A stretch of 64,000 bases of DNA. It comes from Halotia branconii CENA392 (lineage in GTDB: Bacteria; Cyanobacteriota; Cyanobacteriia; Cyanobacteriales; Nostocaceae). Each line of letters starts with the position of its first letter. Position 1 is the stretch's first letter. The notes below the pieces were generated by a model, which saw only the letters and a program-made list of their open reading frames with translations, was not told where the DNA came from and did not search any database. The stretch lies in the NCBI RefSeq assembly GCF_029953635.1, contig NZ_CP124544.1, positions 1-64,000 of the forward strand, in the 5' to 3' direction. The translations under genes were made by a program, and so were the position numbers. Below, in pieces: positions 53,540-62,567 of the stretch.

Positions 53540-55669
53540 TTAAAACCGAGAACTCAACCCAACCTGAAAAACCCTCCCCCCATCAGGATAACCAGGAAAC
53601 AACTGATAACGCTGATCGAACAGATTATCCAAACTCCCAATTAAAATCAAACTATCACTAATCGGCATACGCATCTTCAAATCAAAAGTCGTATACCCCG
53701 AAAGAAACTCCGTATTAATATTATTAGTCGGATATCCATTTAAGGAGTTCATCAACACACCCAAATACCAACCTTGAGGATTTTCATAAGACACCCCCAA
53801 ATTTAATTTATCTGCACCTGCAAACCTTAACTCCTTATCAACCTCCGCCGGATTAGCACTTGCTAAAATACGCGGATCATTCACCGTATAATTAACAAAA
53901 GCATAAACATTCCTCACTATTTGTAAATTTAACGAAGCTTCAATTCCCGTAGTTTCTACTAACCCGATATTTTCCCAAGTTCCCGTATTTCCATTGACAG
54001 GCGGGATGAGTCTTGTAAAGGCAATTGTATCAGAAACACGGTTTCTAAAAAATGTCAGCCTCAACAAACCAATATTCCCTAACTTTTGGTCAATCCCCAC
54101 ATCAAAACTATCTCCTTGTTCTGGCTTGAGGTCAGGATTACCAATATTAGTAGGATTAGTATTAAATAAATTGGCGATCGTCGGCGCACGGAAGTTTCTG
54201 ATATAGTTGGCGCGGAGTGTAGTTGCATCTGAAAGTGCGAATTTTGCTCCTACAGATGGTGAAGTAAACGAACCATTGACCAAACTACTAAAATCTTGCC
54301 GCACTCCCAAATTCATACTGAAATTCGGAGAAAAGTTAATTTCATATCTCCCAAAAATTGCCCCTTGTCCTATAGCATCATCATAATTTTCTCTTGTGAT
54401 GTTTGTCCCATAATTAAATGTGGTGTTGCGTACATTGGTATTACGATAATCAAAGCCATAAACTAAAGTCTGATTCTTCGCAATATTCCAATTATGGGTA
54501 ACTTGAATACCATAGGAATCCTGTTTGGTATCAAAGCGGTTTTGAGAGGTAATTGCACCGCTACGATTATCAAAACGAGTATTGAGAAAGTCAGCATAAA
54601 CTCTTGCTGTTAATAGAGAATCATCACTGCTTCCTAATTTGGAGTTCCAGGTTAAATCGGTGAGAACTTGGTCTGTGTATTTGCGATTATTCTCAGTCAG
54701 AGAGTTAAAAAATCCCTGTCCAAATTGAGGTACAGGAATGGGTACGCCTCCCGGTACTCCCTGTTCTTTACCTAAATATAAGGTGGAGAAGGTTAAGGTG
54801 TTACGTTTTCCTAAATTTGCTTCTAATTTGACGTTAAAGTTATTAAAGAGTGCGTCATTATTCGTTCTTGTCCCCTCAAAGTTAGCTTCAGGAATACGAA
54901 AGCGATAATTATTTTGTGCTTGAGTCCGGTTGTAACCAACTACCCAAGAAATATCACCAGACTTTCCACCATTTTGAATGCTTTGTTGATTCAGTCCATA
55001 GGAACCGAAATTAACTTTGGTTTCTGTGGTAATTTGCTCTGTAGGACGACGGGTAACAATATTAATTACCCCACCTATTGCATCTGAACCATAAAGAGTT
55101 GAACCACCCCCAGGTAATACTTCGACTCTTTCAATATTATTAGTGGTAAATTCTGATAAATCGAAACCACCACCATCTAAATTATTAATTGGTCTACCAT
55201 CCAATAAGATTAAGACTTGACCAGTATTAGAACCGCGAATAAATTGACCGCTTAAAGCGTTGACTTCTGTCCCAACTGTACCGTCACCTAAAATACCTGG
55301 AAGAAATCGCAGTGCTTCTTTGACTGTTCTTGCGCCTTGCGCTTCCATTTCTTCGCCAGTAATCACATACACCGGACGGGTGGAATCTTTGACTGTTCCC
55401 TCGCGGCGAAAAGGGGAAAACACAGGTTCATTTAACAGTTTGTCAATGACTGTCAGTTCAATGTCGGGTTCGGTTTCTGTTGTATTTTGAGATATTACTT
55501 CTGCAACTGGTTGTAAGTCTTTGGCGGAACCTTCCTCTTGTGGAAACTCGGATATTTGTAAAACTTCTGTGGCTATAATGCTGGAACTGTTCCACAGCAT
55601 CCCTGCGGTGATAGTCAAACTAGAAACGATAAGTTGAGTTTCCCATCTGGCAATAAACTGAGTACGCAT
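53540..55669 (-). CDS. TonB-dependent outer-membrane receptor (BtuB-like)
   Basis: The product has 709 aa. A signal region (1-40) and a linker precede a plug domain (about 95-215: RTVKEALRFLPGIL, VLILLDGRPINNLDGG, RVEVLPGGGSTLYGSDAIGG) and a 22-strand barrel that ends in Phe (QVGLSSRF). It takes up a corrinoid or siderophore using TonB energy. It is in a leftward cluster behind the cobalamin riboswitch, which favours a corrinoid. Confidence 0.93.
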   Translation of the reverse strand: MRTQFIARWETQLIVSSLTITAGMLWNSSSIIATEVLQISEFPQEEGSAKDLQPVAEVISQNTTETEPDIELTVIDKLLNEPVFSPFRREGTVKDSTRPVYVITGEEMEAQGARTVKEALRFLPGILGDGTVGTEVNALSGQFIRGSNTGQVLILLDGRPINNLDGGGFDLSEFTTNNIERVEVLPGGGSTLYGSDAIGGVINIVTRRPTEQITTETKVNFGSYGLNQQSIQNGGKSGDISWVVGYNRTQAQNNYRFRIPEANFEGTRTNNDALFNNFNVKLEANLGKRNTLTFSTLYLGKEQGVPGGVPIPVPQFGQGFFNSLTENNRKYTDQVLTDLTWNSKLGSSDDSLLTARVYADFLNTRFDNRSGAITSQNRFDTKQDSYGIQVTHNWNIAKNQTLVYGFDYRNTNVRNTTFNYGTNITRENYDDAIGQGAIFGRYEINFSPNFSMNLGVRQDFSSLVNGSFTSPSVGAKFALSDATTLRANYIRNFRAPTIANLFNTNPTNIGNPDLKPEQGDSFDVGIDQKLGNIGLLRLTFFRNRVSDTIAFTRLIPPVNGNTGTWENIGLVETTGIEASLNLQIVRNVYAFVNYTVNDPRILASANPAEVDKELRFAGADKLNLGVSYENPQGWYLGVLMNSLNGYPTNNINTEFLSGYTTFDLKMRMPISDSLILIGSLDNLFDQRYQLFPGYPDGGRVFQVGLSSRF

Positions 55670-55879
55670 TGGTAATTTAAGCCACCTGTATAACTAAAAA
55701 CTGATTGTCAGCAAAGATTTGAGCTTTTTTGGTAAAAAACTCTCAGCCAGTAGGAAACCTACAATTTTTGATAATGATTATTATTATCATGTAAATGGTG
55801 TAACTTACAAGCTTGTTTCAAAGGTTCGTAATTAGGCCTTTAGTCCTAACTACGAACTTGATGTACTACTGGTAATTAA

Positions 55880-56314
55880 TTAACAGCAATCCACGGTTAA
55901 TTTTGCCCACTTATTTAGGGGTGGGATTTTTGCTAAAATTCCTGTTTTTAAACGTTCTGGACGTTCTGACCAAGGTAGTAAACCATCAGGGTTGACGTAG
56001 TATTGAGTTGCACATTGCAGTATTGCAGATGGACTATCATCAACTGCTAAATTGCCGAAAAGATAGGTTAATTTCTCTTCTCCTGTAAAGGCGATAGCTG
56101 CGCCAACGCCTTCGGCGAACGCACAAGCATGGTTGCAAGCACTCATACATTCAACTCCTTGAATGGAGAATTTATGTTGCAATTCCCAAGTTTGTGCAAG
56201 TGCTTGGAGTTGTTGCAATAGCTGCCGTCCACCACTTTCATCAACTCGCTTGCCATTTTGCCACACACTGGCGCAGGTCGTGCAGACAAATAAAGTATGT
56301 TGTTTTTTGTTCAT
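55880..56314 (-). CDS. DUF1636-family metal-binding protein
   Basis: The product has 144 aa. FVCTTCASVWQNGKR and GVECMSACNHACAFA give five Cys in the pattern of this thioredoxin-like family, which usually sits behind cobalamin riboswitches with B12 transport genes. It is the first gene downstream of the riboswitch. Role: possibly metal or corrinoid handling. Confidence 0.85.
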   Translation of the reverse strand: MNKKQHTLFVCTTCASVWQNGKRVDESGGRQLLQQLQALAQTWELQHKFSIQGVECMSACNHACAFAEGVGAAIAFTGEEKLTYLFGNLAVDDSPSAILQCATQYYVNPDGLLPWSERPERLKTGILAKIPPLNKWAKLTVDCC

Positions 56315-56639
56315 TAATTTTCAGACGTTGCCGATTGAAATGATGAGTTAGCCTCACGCATCCTGCAAGCAAGAGAATTCTGCCTTACGGGAAGTGTAGG
56401 CGCAAAGCTAGCTATGATTTGGGGATAACGTAAATATGCGAAGGTGGGAGTAAGATCCGAATGGATTTTCAGGCTTGTATCTATAACCTTCTGCGTGAGT
56501 ATTGATATGTCTAGGAAAATGTCTACAATCTCAGAGAAATTTGTAGTGCGTGGCGTATGTCTGACGCGATGAGACAGTAATCCTGATTAATAGAGAGAAT
56601 AGTGATTGCGTTATTCATCTGTACCTCGCAGATGGGAGT

Positions 56640-56785
56640 TTGTGGTACTTTCGGCGGGCATTCTGACTTAGAGACACGTTAACTTTGTCTCATTACAGCT
56701 GCGGGACAATGCCGGATTTACACCGAACTTTCCCCTTTACATCTGATGGCTGCTCCCCATCAGAACCGACAGTTGTAGGTAACAT
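56640..56785 (-). ncRNA. cobalamin riboswitch
   Basis: On the minus strand the core reads GGGGAAAGTTCGGTGTAAAT, then CCGGCATTGTCCCGCAGCTG and TAATGAGA, followed by GTCAGAATGCCCGCC. These are the conserved B12-element segments; outer stem boundaries are approximate. It controls the leftward genes from 56314, with an unusual leader of about 330 nt between the aptamer and the first ATG. The rest of 56315-57061 has nothing else recognisable. Confidence 0.92.
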
Positions 56786-57061
56786 TACCATAGTTGTTAT
56801 CTATATGTAAATTCAGTCGATAATAATTTAGATTTTCCTTACTGAATTTTAATTATACTTTTGCTACTGCTAACATCCATAAAAGAAATCCCCTAGCTAT
56901 CAGTACAGGAGAGGAAGTTTTTTATACATTATATATTTTTGTTAAGTACCTTACGCCTCTAAGAGGTAGTTTAACGCTTTAACTTTGCTATTAAAGCTCC
57001 ATACATGGCAACTGGCAAAAGCGGTAAAACCAGAAAACTTGTTTTTGTTTTTGGATGAGTT

Positions 57062-57523
57062 TCATTGTGTTTTTGTTCTTGTTAAAAGGGTATGCTGAGG
57101 TTGAAATTCTGCCCATTCTTTGCATACAGTTTGATAACATTGCGAGGGTGTAATTGGTAAATTAGTTAAATATAAAAAAGCAGCTTGATTCCCGTATTCC
57201 AACAAAAACACAACATCTTTTTGAGGATTATATTTATCTACAGCTTCGAGAATATGTGCATTCATGAAGTGTTTTTGCAGCAGTACGGTATCGGGTGCTG
57301 CTAACCAAGCATTTAAGAAAGCTGCAAGATTTTTACGCGGGATAAAATGGTCTTTAAATGTTTCACCAGCAATACTTAAATGCGGAGAATTAGTGCTGCA
57401 AATTACCACACCACGTTCTCCTCCTAAATAACCAACCCAAGCGTTGTAACCAATTGCTAATATATTGGTGGCGATAAAAGCTTGTTGCCAATCTTGGGTG
57501 TTTATTTCTGTGGTCATTTTCAA
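57062..57523 (-). CDS. unknown protein paralogous to 59865-60329, copy A
   Basis: The product has 153 aa. NILAIGYNAWVGYLGGERGV then YNPQKDVVFLLEYG and PSQCYQTVCKEWAEFQP match the copy at 59865-60329 in spacing. The domain is soluble, alpha/beta, no signal peptide. No family name recalled. It begins directly after the stop of the methyltransferase gene (no gap), so the two are coupled. Confidence 0.75.
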   Translation of the reverse strand: MKMTTEINTQDWQQAFIATNILAIGYNAWVGYLGGERGVVICSTNSPHLSIAGETFKDHFIPRKNLAAFLNAWLAAPDTVLLQKHFMNAHILEAVDKYNPQKDVVFLLEYGNQAAFLYLTNLPITPSQCYQTVCKEWAEFQPQHTLLTRTKTQ

Positions 57524-58384
57524 TTAAACTCCTTTAGATAACTGCCAAAGTTGAACGGAATAACACAGATGGTTTTCAAAAATAGTGCGTGCTGCTAACC
57601 CCTCAGCAATTGGCTTTTCCAACCAACGCTTAAATGCCCAACGACCGAGTGTGTATAATGGTGGGACGGCGATCGCCACCAAATCTGCAATATATTTGAT
57701 GGTAGTTAGCCCAAAAGTACCGAATTTTTCAACACACAAATCAATTGTTGGTGCAATATGGGTGGAGATGTCCTCAGTCTTGATTAACTCGAACCCAGCT
57801 TTTAGTAAAGCCGCTTGGAGTTCACCAGCGACATGACAATTGGAAAAGATACCCTTTTGGTATTCAGCATGAGAACGCATCATATCTGCAAGCAGCAGGT
57901 AGCCACCGCTATGTAGTAAACGAGCCGCACCTTCGGCTAAATCGTCAACAGCAATATATTGACTGCTTTCACTCAACAGAACTAAATCGTAGGAGTTTGA
58001 GGTGTGAAAATCTTCAAATCTCGTTAAATAGAAAGCTACTTGAAAGTTGGTATTCTTGATAAACTTTTCTTGCTGGAGTGTGTCAGGTGCTAATCCCTCA
58101 ACAATGAAACCGCGATCGCGTAAATACACTGCATTCCCACCAATCCCGCAGCCGACATCCAGCACAGTTTTTATACCCTCTGGAATAAAACTAAAAAGCT
58201 TGGCTGCATAAGCTTCCTGCGCCGCACGCAGACGAGTTAGAGTCAATTCCTCACCCACAGTAGGTAGTGGCTCCCAATACCCGTAATGGAGATAGGAGGA
58301 ATTTGTAAGTCCCATGTAATAATCTATCGCCGCATTTTGGTAGCGAGTCGATTTGGGAATATTGATTAGTTTTGGTTTTTGCAT
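57524..58384 (-). CDS. class I SAM-dependent methyltransferase
   Basis: The product has 286 aa. SAM-binding motif I is VLDVGCGIGGNAVYLRDRG; later motifs include YDLVLLSESSQYI and LLHSGGYLLLADM. The C-terminal third (about 210-286) has a hydrophobic segment (YIADLVAIAVPPLYTLGRWA) that may associate with membranes. The substrate is a small molecule, unknown; its place in the CobW cluster allows a role in corrinoid or metal-ligand chemistry. Confidence 0.85.
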   Translation of the reverse strand: MQKPKLINIPKSTRYQNAAIDYYMGLTNSSYLHYGYWEPLPTVGEELTLTRLRAAQEAYAAKLFSFIPEGIKTVLDVGCGIGGNAVYLRDRGFIVEGLAPDTLQQEKFIKNTNFQVAFYLTRFEDFHTSNSYDLVLLSESSQYIAVDDLAEGAARLLHSGGYLLLADMMRSHAEYQKGIFSNCHVAGELQAALLKAGFELIKTEDISTHIAPTIDLCVEKFGTFGLTTIKYIADLVAIAVPPLYTLGRWAFKRWLEKPIAEGLAARTIFENHLCYSVQLWQLSKGV

Positions 58385-58560
58385 TTATAAAATGGTAGAA
58401 ACAGTGACCGAAGCCCCGTTGGGGTGGGAGTAGGGAGTAGGGAAAGAGATAGCCCAAATATTGGAGTGGATCTTTGATTAACTAACGTATTACTATTAGC
58501 AAATTGCCACATAATAATTTTATTAAAAACTTAAAGCCACAAATAAAAACTGAGATTATT

Positions 58561-58581
58561 AATTACGAATTACGAATTACG
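58561..58581. repeat. AATTACG heptamer, three tandem units
   Basis: A short tandem repeat typical of Nostocales intergenic DNA. It overlaps the 3' end of the Rieske gene: the last codons and the stop are written by the repeat. Confidence 0.75.
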
Positions 58582-58995
58582 TTTCACAATAACTAAATTG
58601 CCTTCTATTTTTGTCTCGTAATTTGATAGTGGTTTTGTAGCTGGCCCCATTTGCACATTACCATTGGCAGCAAATTCAGAAGCATGACAAGGGCATAAAA
58701 ATATCTTTTCTTCTGCAAGCCACTCTAATGTGCAACCCATGTGAGTGCAGGTAGGGTTCACAGCCACTAGATTTTTGCTTTTAGAAGTACCAATTACCAA
58801 TACTGAACCAACAGATGAGTTTTCATTTAATAGCTGACCAGTTTTATCCAATTCGGCAACTGTTCCTACTGGTTGCCAATCTCCAGATGTTGATGATATT
58901 GCTGTAGTTTCTGGAGCATAAGCCACAACTTTTTCAGGTAGGCTACTTGCCAAATAACCTAAACCAAAGCAAGTAATAAAGTCACGACGTTTCAT
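58570..58995 (-). CDS. Rieske [2Fe-2S] protein with Tat-type signal
   Basis: The product has 141 aa. A twin-Arg signal (KRRDFITCFGLGYLASSL) predicts Tat export of the folded cluster protein. Cluster ligands are in CTHMGC and CPCHASEF. It is shorter than PetC and lacks its membrane region, so it is likely a soluble periplasmic or thylakoid-lumen electron carrier. Partner unknown; the neighbours suggest metal or corrinoid metabolism. Confidence 0.9.
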   Translation of the reverse strand: MKRRDFITCFGLGYLASSLPEKVVAYAPETTAISSTSGDWQPVGTVAELDKTGQLLNENSSVGSVLVIGTSKSKNLVAVNPTCTHMGCTLEWLAEEKIFLCPCHASEFAANGNVQMGPATKPLSNYETKIEGNLVIVKRNS

Positions 58996-59133
58996 ATTAT
59001 TTAAGTTTTATAGAAACAATTTATTGCACTCTGAAACTTCTAAACACAAAACTGTAAAACAGTGAGGGAAGAGAGAAAAACTCTTCCCCTATCCCCTACT
59101 TTTGGAAAGATAAAAAACCAAGGAAATTAAATT

Positions 59134-59523
59134 CTACGGGAGGCTATTCCGCAGACGGCGTAAACAATTTATCGATGCAGCACAATCACAACCAAACATA
59201 GCTACAGCAGCATCACTTTCTGCATCCGTAACCCCAAGCAGAGCCTTTTCACTGTCATCCGATGTAACATCAATTTCTGCTACGCCTTTTTGCAAATGAG
59301 ATAATTCTTCAGCATGAGCGCAGAAAAACTTACCGAGTTTCGGATGTCTTACACAAGCTTTTTGGTCTGATGCTGATACTGGTGTAGTAGCAGCATCAGG
59401 ACGGTCTACTGGTTGCGGATTTACTGGTTCACCAGCTGTGGTCACTTTACTGGTCATTACCAATGATGCTAGGGACATCAAAGCTGCGGATTTGGTAGTT
59501 AAAGTTATTAAAACTTTCTTCAT
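59134..59523 (-). CDS. secreted small Cys-containing protein, 129 aa
   Basis: A signal peptide (about 1-30), then a Pro/Asp-rich segment and a domain with KACVRHPKLGKFFCAHAEEL and MFGCDCAASINCLRRLR. Five Cys plus His residues suggest metal or cofactor binding in the periplasm. No family is recognised. It lies between the Rieske gene and copy B of the paralogue pair. Confidence 0.65.
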   Translation of the reverse strand: MKKVLITLTTKSAALMSLASLVMTSKVTTAGEPVNPQPVDRPDAATTPVSASDQKACVRHPKLGKFFCAHAEELSHLQKGVAEIDVTSDDSEKALLGVTDAESDAAVAMFGCDCAASINCLRRLRNSLP

Positions 59524-59864
59524 ACAATTGTCCTAGAAGTAGGTTGACAATTAAGGTTAATGTTCTCTCAGCTTGGTAGGGGAATGATGTTTTCTAAAAA
59601 CCTAGATCCTCGAAGCAATTCACCCATAATATACACCAGAAAATAAATTGCTATCTAAGATTCACATATTCTTGAAAAAGTAGTTGTAAAAAATCCAAGT
59701 AAAATCTTTTATTTTTCACTTTGTATCTCTTACATTGATTTATTTCCCAAACAGGAAGTTTTCCTGTTTTATATACTTAATAGCTACTTGGTAGAGAGAT
59801 AGCAATCGATTATACTCCAACTTTCACGCATCGCAACTATATATGTTGATATCCTGTATATCTT
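59524..59864. other. intergenic region, 341 bp
   Basis: A+T rich. I see no gene, riboswitch or strong hairpin. It probably holds the promoter for the secreted protein at 59134-59523. Confidence 0.5.
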
Positions 59865-60329
59865 CTATGGCGTTAAACTTGGTTTAAATTCTGACCAACG
59901 CTTGCGAACTTGTTCGTAGCAATCGGGTGGAGTAATTTTTAGTTGGTGTAAAAAATTCACCTCAAATTGAGGATCTGCCTTTAGCACCAAAAGAATATCT
60001 TGATGGGGATTGTATGTTGCAACTGCTGGGGAAATTGATGAAATCATGGATGAGCAGATTGATTGCGATATAAATCCGCAATCCTGAAACGAACGCAAGT
60101 AAAACCCAATCAGATCGGAGGGGAGAAATTGCAGGGTGAAGGGAACTGTATCAAGACTTGTATTTGTAGGGTGAGTAACTTTAGTATCCACATCACAAAT
60201 GACAACTCCTCGCCCAAATGACTGAAATCCCTTCCATCCGGTGTAACCGATTACCAGTAGATTATTATGAATAAAGTTGTTTTGCCAGTAGCCGAAATTT
60301 CCTTGCCAAACACTATTGGATGGTCGCAC
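59865..60329 (-). CDS. unknown protein paralogous to 57062-57523, copy B
   Basis: The product has 154 aa. NNLLVIGYTGWKGFQSFGRG, then RGVVICDVD, YNPHQDILLVLKAD and PDCYEQVRKRWSEFKP align with copy A. It starts inside the end of the CobW gene (17-nt overlap), so it is translated with it. Conserved placement beside CobW in one copy and a methyltransferase in the other suggests a function in the same pathway. Family unrecognised. Confidence 0.75.
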   Translation of the reverse strand: MRPSNSVWQGNFGYWQNNFIHNNLLVIGYTGWKGFQSFGRGVVICDVDTKVTHPTNTSLDTVPFTLQFLPSDLIGFYLRSFQDCGFISQSICSSMISSISPAVATYNPHQDILLVLKADPQFEVNFLHQLKITPPDCYEQVRKRWSEFKPSLTP

Positions 60330-61371
60330 TTACTTCCTCCCCCAACACCAATGATTCAATGCGAACCTGATTGAGTTCCTGTCCAATGAATACTAATCTT
60401 GTTTGACGGAGTTCGTCGGGTTTCCAAAGACGATCGTAAAAGTAGTCAAATCGATTACCAACACCCTGTAATACCAGACGCATGGCTTTGTTTGGAACTA
60501 CTACAAATCCCTTAATTCGATAAATTTCTTGCTGCTGCACCAATGTTTGCAAGCGTTTTACTAGGACAGTTGGCTCAAATGCTTGGTCTAGCAGTAGTTG
60601 TACTGCATTAATTCCTTCATCATGTTCGTGGTCTTCTTCAGTATCGTGATGACTAGGACGACTATCTAAGTTGTCTTCTACCGCAGCGTTGAAACCGAGT
60701 AACAAATCGCCACTGATTTTACCATCCTGGCAAGGAATGATTTTTACACCAGGGGATAAGTTCTGCTTTAACCAATCCTGTACTCTAACCTGCGTTTCTT
60801 CATCAACGCGATCGCTCTTAGTCAGCAATACTAGATCAGCACAAGCCAGTTGATCTTCAAACAGTTCCTCAATGGGTGTTTCGTGTTCTAGACTAGAGTC
60901 GGCTTGTCTCTGTGCTAAAACGGCTGCTAAATCACCTACATATTGATTAGTTGCCAAAGCTTCACAGTCAACCACAGTAATTACGCTGTCTACGGTAGCG
61001 CCTGTGCGAATCTCCGGCCAACGAAATGCTTGCACCAATGGTTTTGGTAGTGCTAGTCCAGAGGTTTCAATCAACATACAATCAAGGCTCGCGCGTCGCT
61101 TCAACAATTCTTGCATCGCTGGGAGGAATTCTTCTTGCACCGTACAGCACAGACAACCGTTGGTGAGTTCAACAATATTACTGTTGGAGTCTTCTTCATC
61201 GTCACATACTTGGCAATCACGTAAAAGTTCGCCATCAATTCCGATTTCTCCAAATTCATTCACCAAAACAGCAATGCGTCGTCCTTCATTGTTTTGGAGT
61301 AAATGGCGAATTAACGTCGTTTTGCCTGCGCCGAGAAATCCTGTAATTACTGTGACGGGAATTTTTTGCAT
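60313..61371 (-). CDS. cobW: CobW-family GTP-binding metallochaperone
   Basis: The product has 352 aa. P-loop GFLGAGKTT (11-19), switch-type NEFGEIGIDG, metal motif GCLCC (Cys73, 75, 76), and a His/Asp/Glu-rich stretch (HHDTEEDHEHDE) before the C-terminal domain. CobW proteins hydrolyse GTP to deliver Co or Zn, and the riboswitch-linked corrinoid locus nearby supports cobalt. Its start is 110 bp from the methyltransferase gene at 61486. Confidence 0.92.
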   Translation of the reverse strand: MQKIPVTVITGFLGAGKTTLIRHLLQNNEGRRIAVLVNEFGEIGIDGELLRDCQVCDDEEDSNSNIVELTNGCLCCTVQEEFLPAMQELLKRRASLDCMLIETSGLALPKPLVQAFRWPEIRTGATVDSVITVVDCEALATNQYVGDLAAVLAQRQADSSLEHETPIEELFEDQLACADLVLLTKSDRVDEETQVRVQDWLKQNLSPGVKIIPCQDGKISGDLLLGFNAAVEDNLDSRPSHHDTEEDHEHDEGINAVQLLLDQAFEPTVLVKRLQTLVQQQEIYRIKGFVVVPNKAMRLVLQGVGNRFDYFYDRLWKPDELRQTRLVFIGQELNQVRIESLVLGEEVSATIQ

Positions 61372-61485
61372 ATAAAGTGTGTCGTTTGTTGATTAATTTT
61401 GCGATGTGCAGAAAGAAGTTTTAATCGCAGATATCACGCAGTCAGTTGGTGTTAAAATCCAAATATTTATCACTAGCTGCGATCG

Positions 61486-62445
61486 CTACCTAACCAAGCT
61501 TGAGGGATTTTGGTTGGCAAAGTTTCTGTCCATCAATTCTGTGTGTGAGTTTGCCCGCACAGCCCGGAACATTCCAAATCGACATAGCCCTGCACCAAAC
61601 GCCAAACGCATCAGTAAAAGCGTTGGCACTTCGCGCACAGACTTGACAAAACCAGACAGCCCAAAACGCACTAATCCCTGTGGTCGAGCTATCCCTTGCC
61701 AAATCGAATCGAACCAAGAAGGAAGGGTTTCTTGAGTCCAGTCTGCCGTAATTACCTCCCCCTCAACTAATTCTGTCTCCGCCAAAAGCTCAGAAAAGCC
61801 TTCAATACTGGAAAAAGCTGGATGAGACCACTGTTCGAGCAGTTGCCGCATTACTGGTTTCTCCCAAAAATTTAGGGGTTTTTGGCGGTCATCTCTCTGA
61901 TTCCAGTCAGCTACAACCAAGACCCCACCAGGCTTTAGCACCCGCATTAGTTCTCTAGCAAAAACGGTTTTATCTGGCATGTGGGGGCCTGCTTCGATTG
62001 ACCAGACTACATCAAAACTGGCATCTGGAAACGACAATGCCATCGCATCATCGACCGCAAACTGGGCATTTAGCCCAAGGGGTGTTAACTCCTGGGCGCG
62101 GTTAACCTGAATAGGACTAATGGTAATCCCTGTGACAGCAAATCCATAATCTCGCGCTAAAATCCGGCTGCTACCCCCGATCCCACAGCCAACATCTAAG
62201 ACGGTAGTACCAGGAGGTAATTTTTCTAAACCTCCCCATTTAACCATTTCATGCACAAAATCAGATTTAGCAGTCAAAAAATCCTTTCGTCGTGGCGGCG
62301 AACCGTAATGACCGAGGTGAATGTGTTCCCCCCAATAAAACTCTAGGATGCCGTCAAGCGTCCATTGGTCGTAGGAATTGGCGACTGTGGCTGAGGATTC
62401 ATACTTGCGGGCAGTTAGGAAATAAGCCGCAATTCCAATCACCAA
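61486..62445 (-). CDS. MPBQ/MSBQ-type methyltransferase (Sll0418-like)
   Basis: The product has 319 aa from TTG 62445. It matches my memory of Synechocystis Sll0418 through the whole length: SSATVANSYDQWTLDGILEF, VLDVGCGIGGSSRILARDYG, DVVWSIEAGPHMPDKTVFA. That enzyme methylates the benzoquinone precursors of tocopherol and plastoquinone at the membrane. The N-terminal hydrophobic anchor (GIAAYFLTA) is here preceded by open frame without an ATG, so the start may lie upstream or have been cut by the nearby transposon. Confidence 0.85.
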   Translation of the reverse strand: MVIGIAAYFLTARKYESSATVANSYDQWTLDGILEFYWGEHIHLGHYGSPPRRKDFLTAKSDFVHEMVKWGGLEKLPPGTTVLDVGCGIGGSSRILARDYGFAVTGITISPIQVNRAQELTPLGLNAQFAVDDAMALSFPDASFDVVWSIEAGPHMPDKTVFARELMRVLKPGGVLVVADWNQRDDRQKPLNFWEKPVMRQLLEQWSHPAFSSIEGFSELLAETELVEGEVITADWTQETLPSWFDSIWQGIARPQGLVRFGLSGFVKSVREVPTLLLMRLAFGAGLCRFGMFRAVRANSHTELMDRNFANQNPSSLVR

Positions 62446-62567
62446 AATCAGAAGAAAACCAATTACAGAATCAATACCTTCGCCAAAAAAAGAGTATGAA
62501 GAGAGAGGGCGCTTTGTAGTAGAGTTGTTGTCTTCCCAAACGACAACTCAAAAGCTACAATTCGCCC

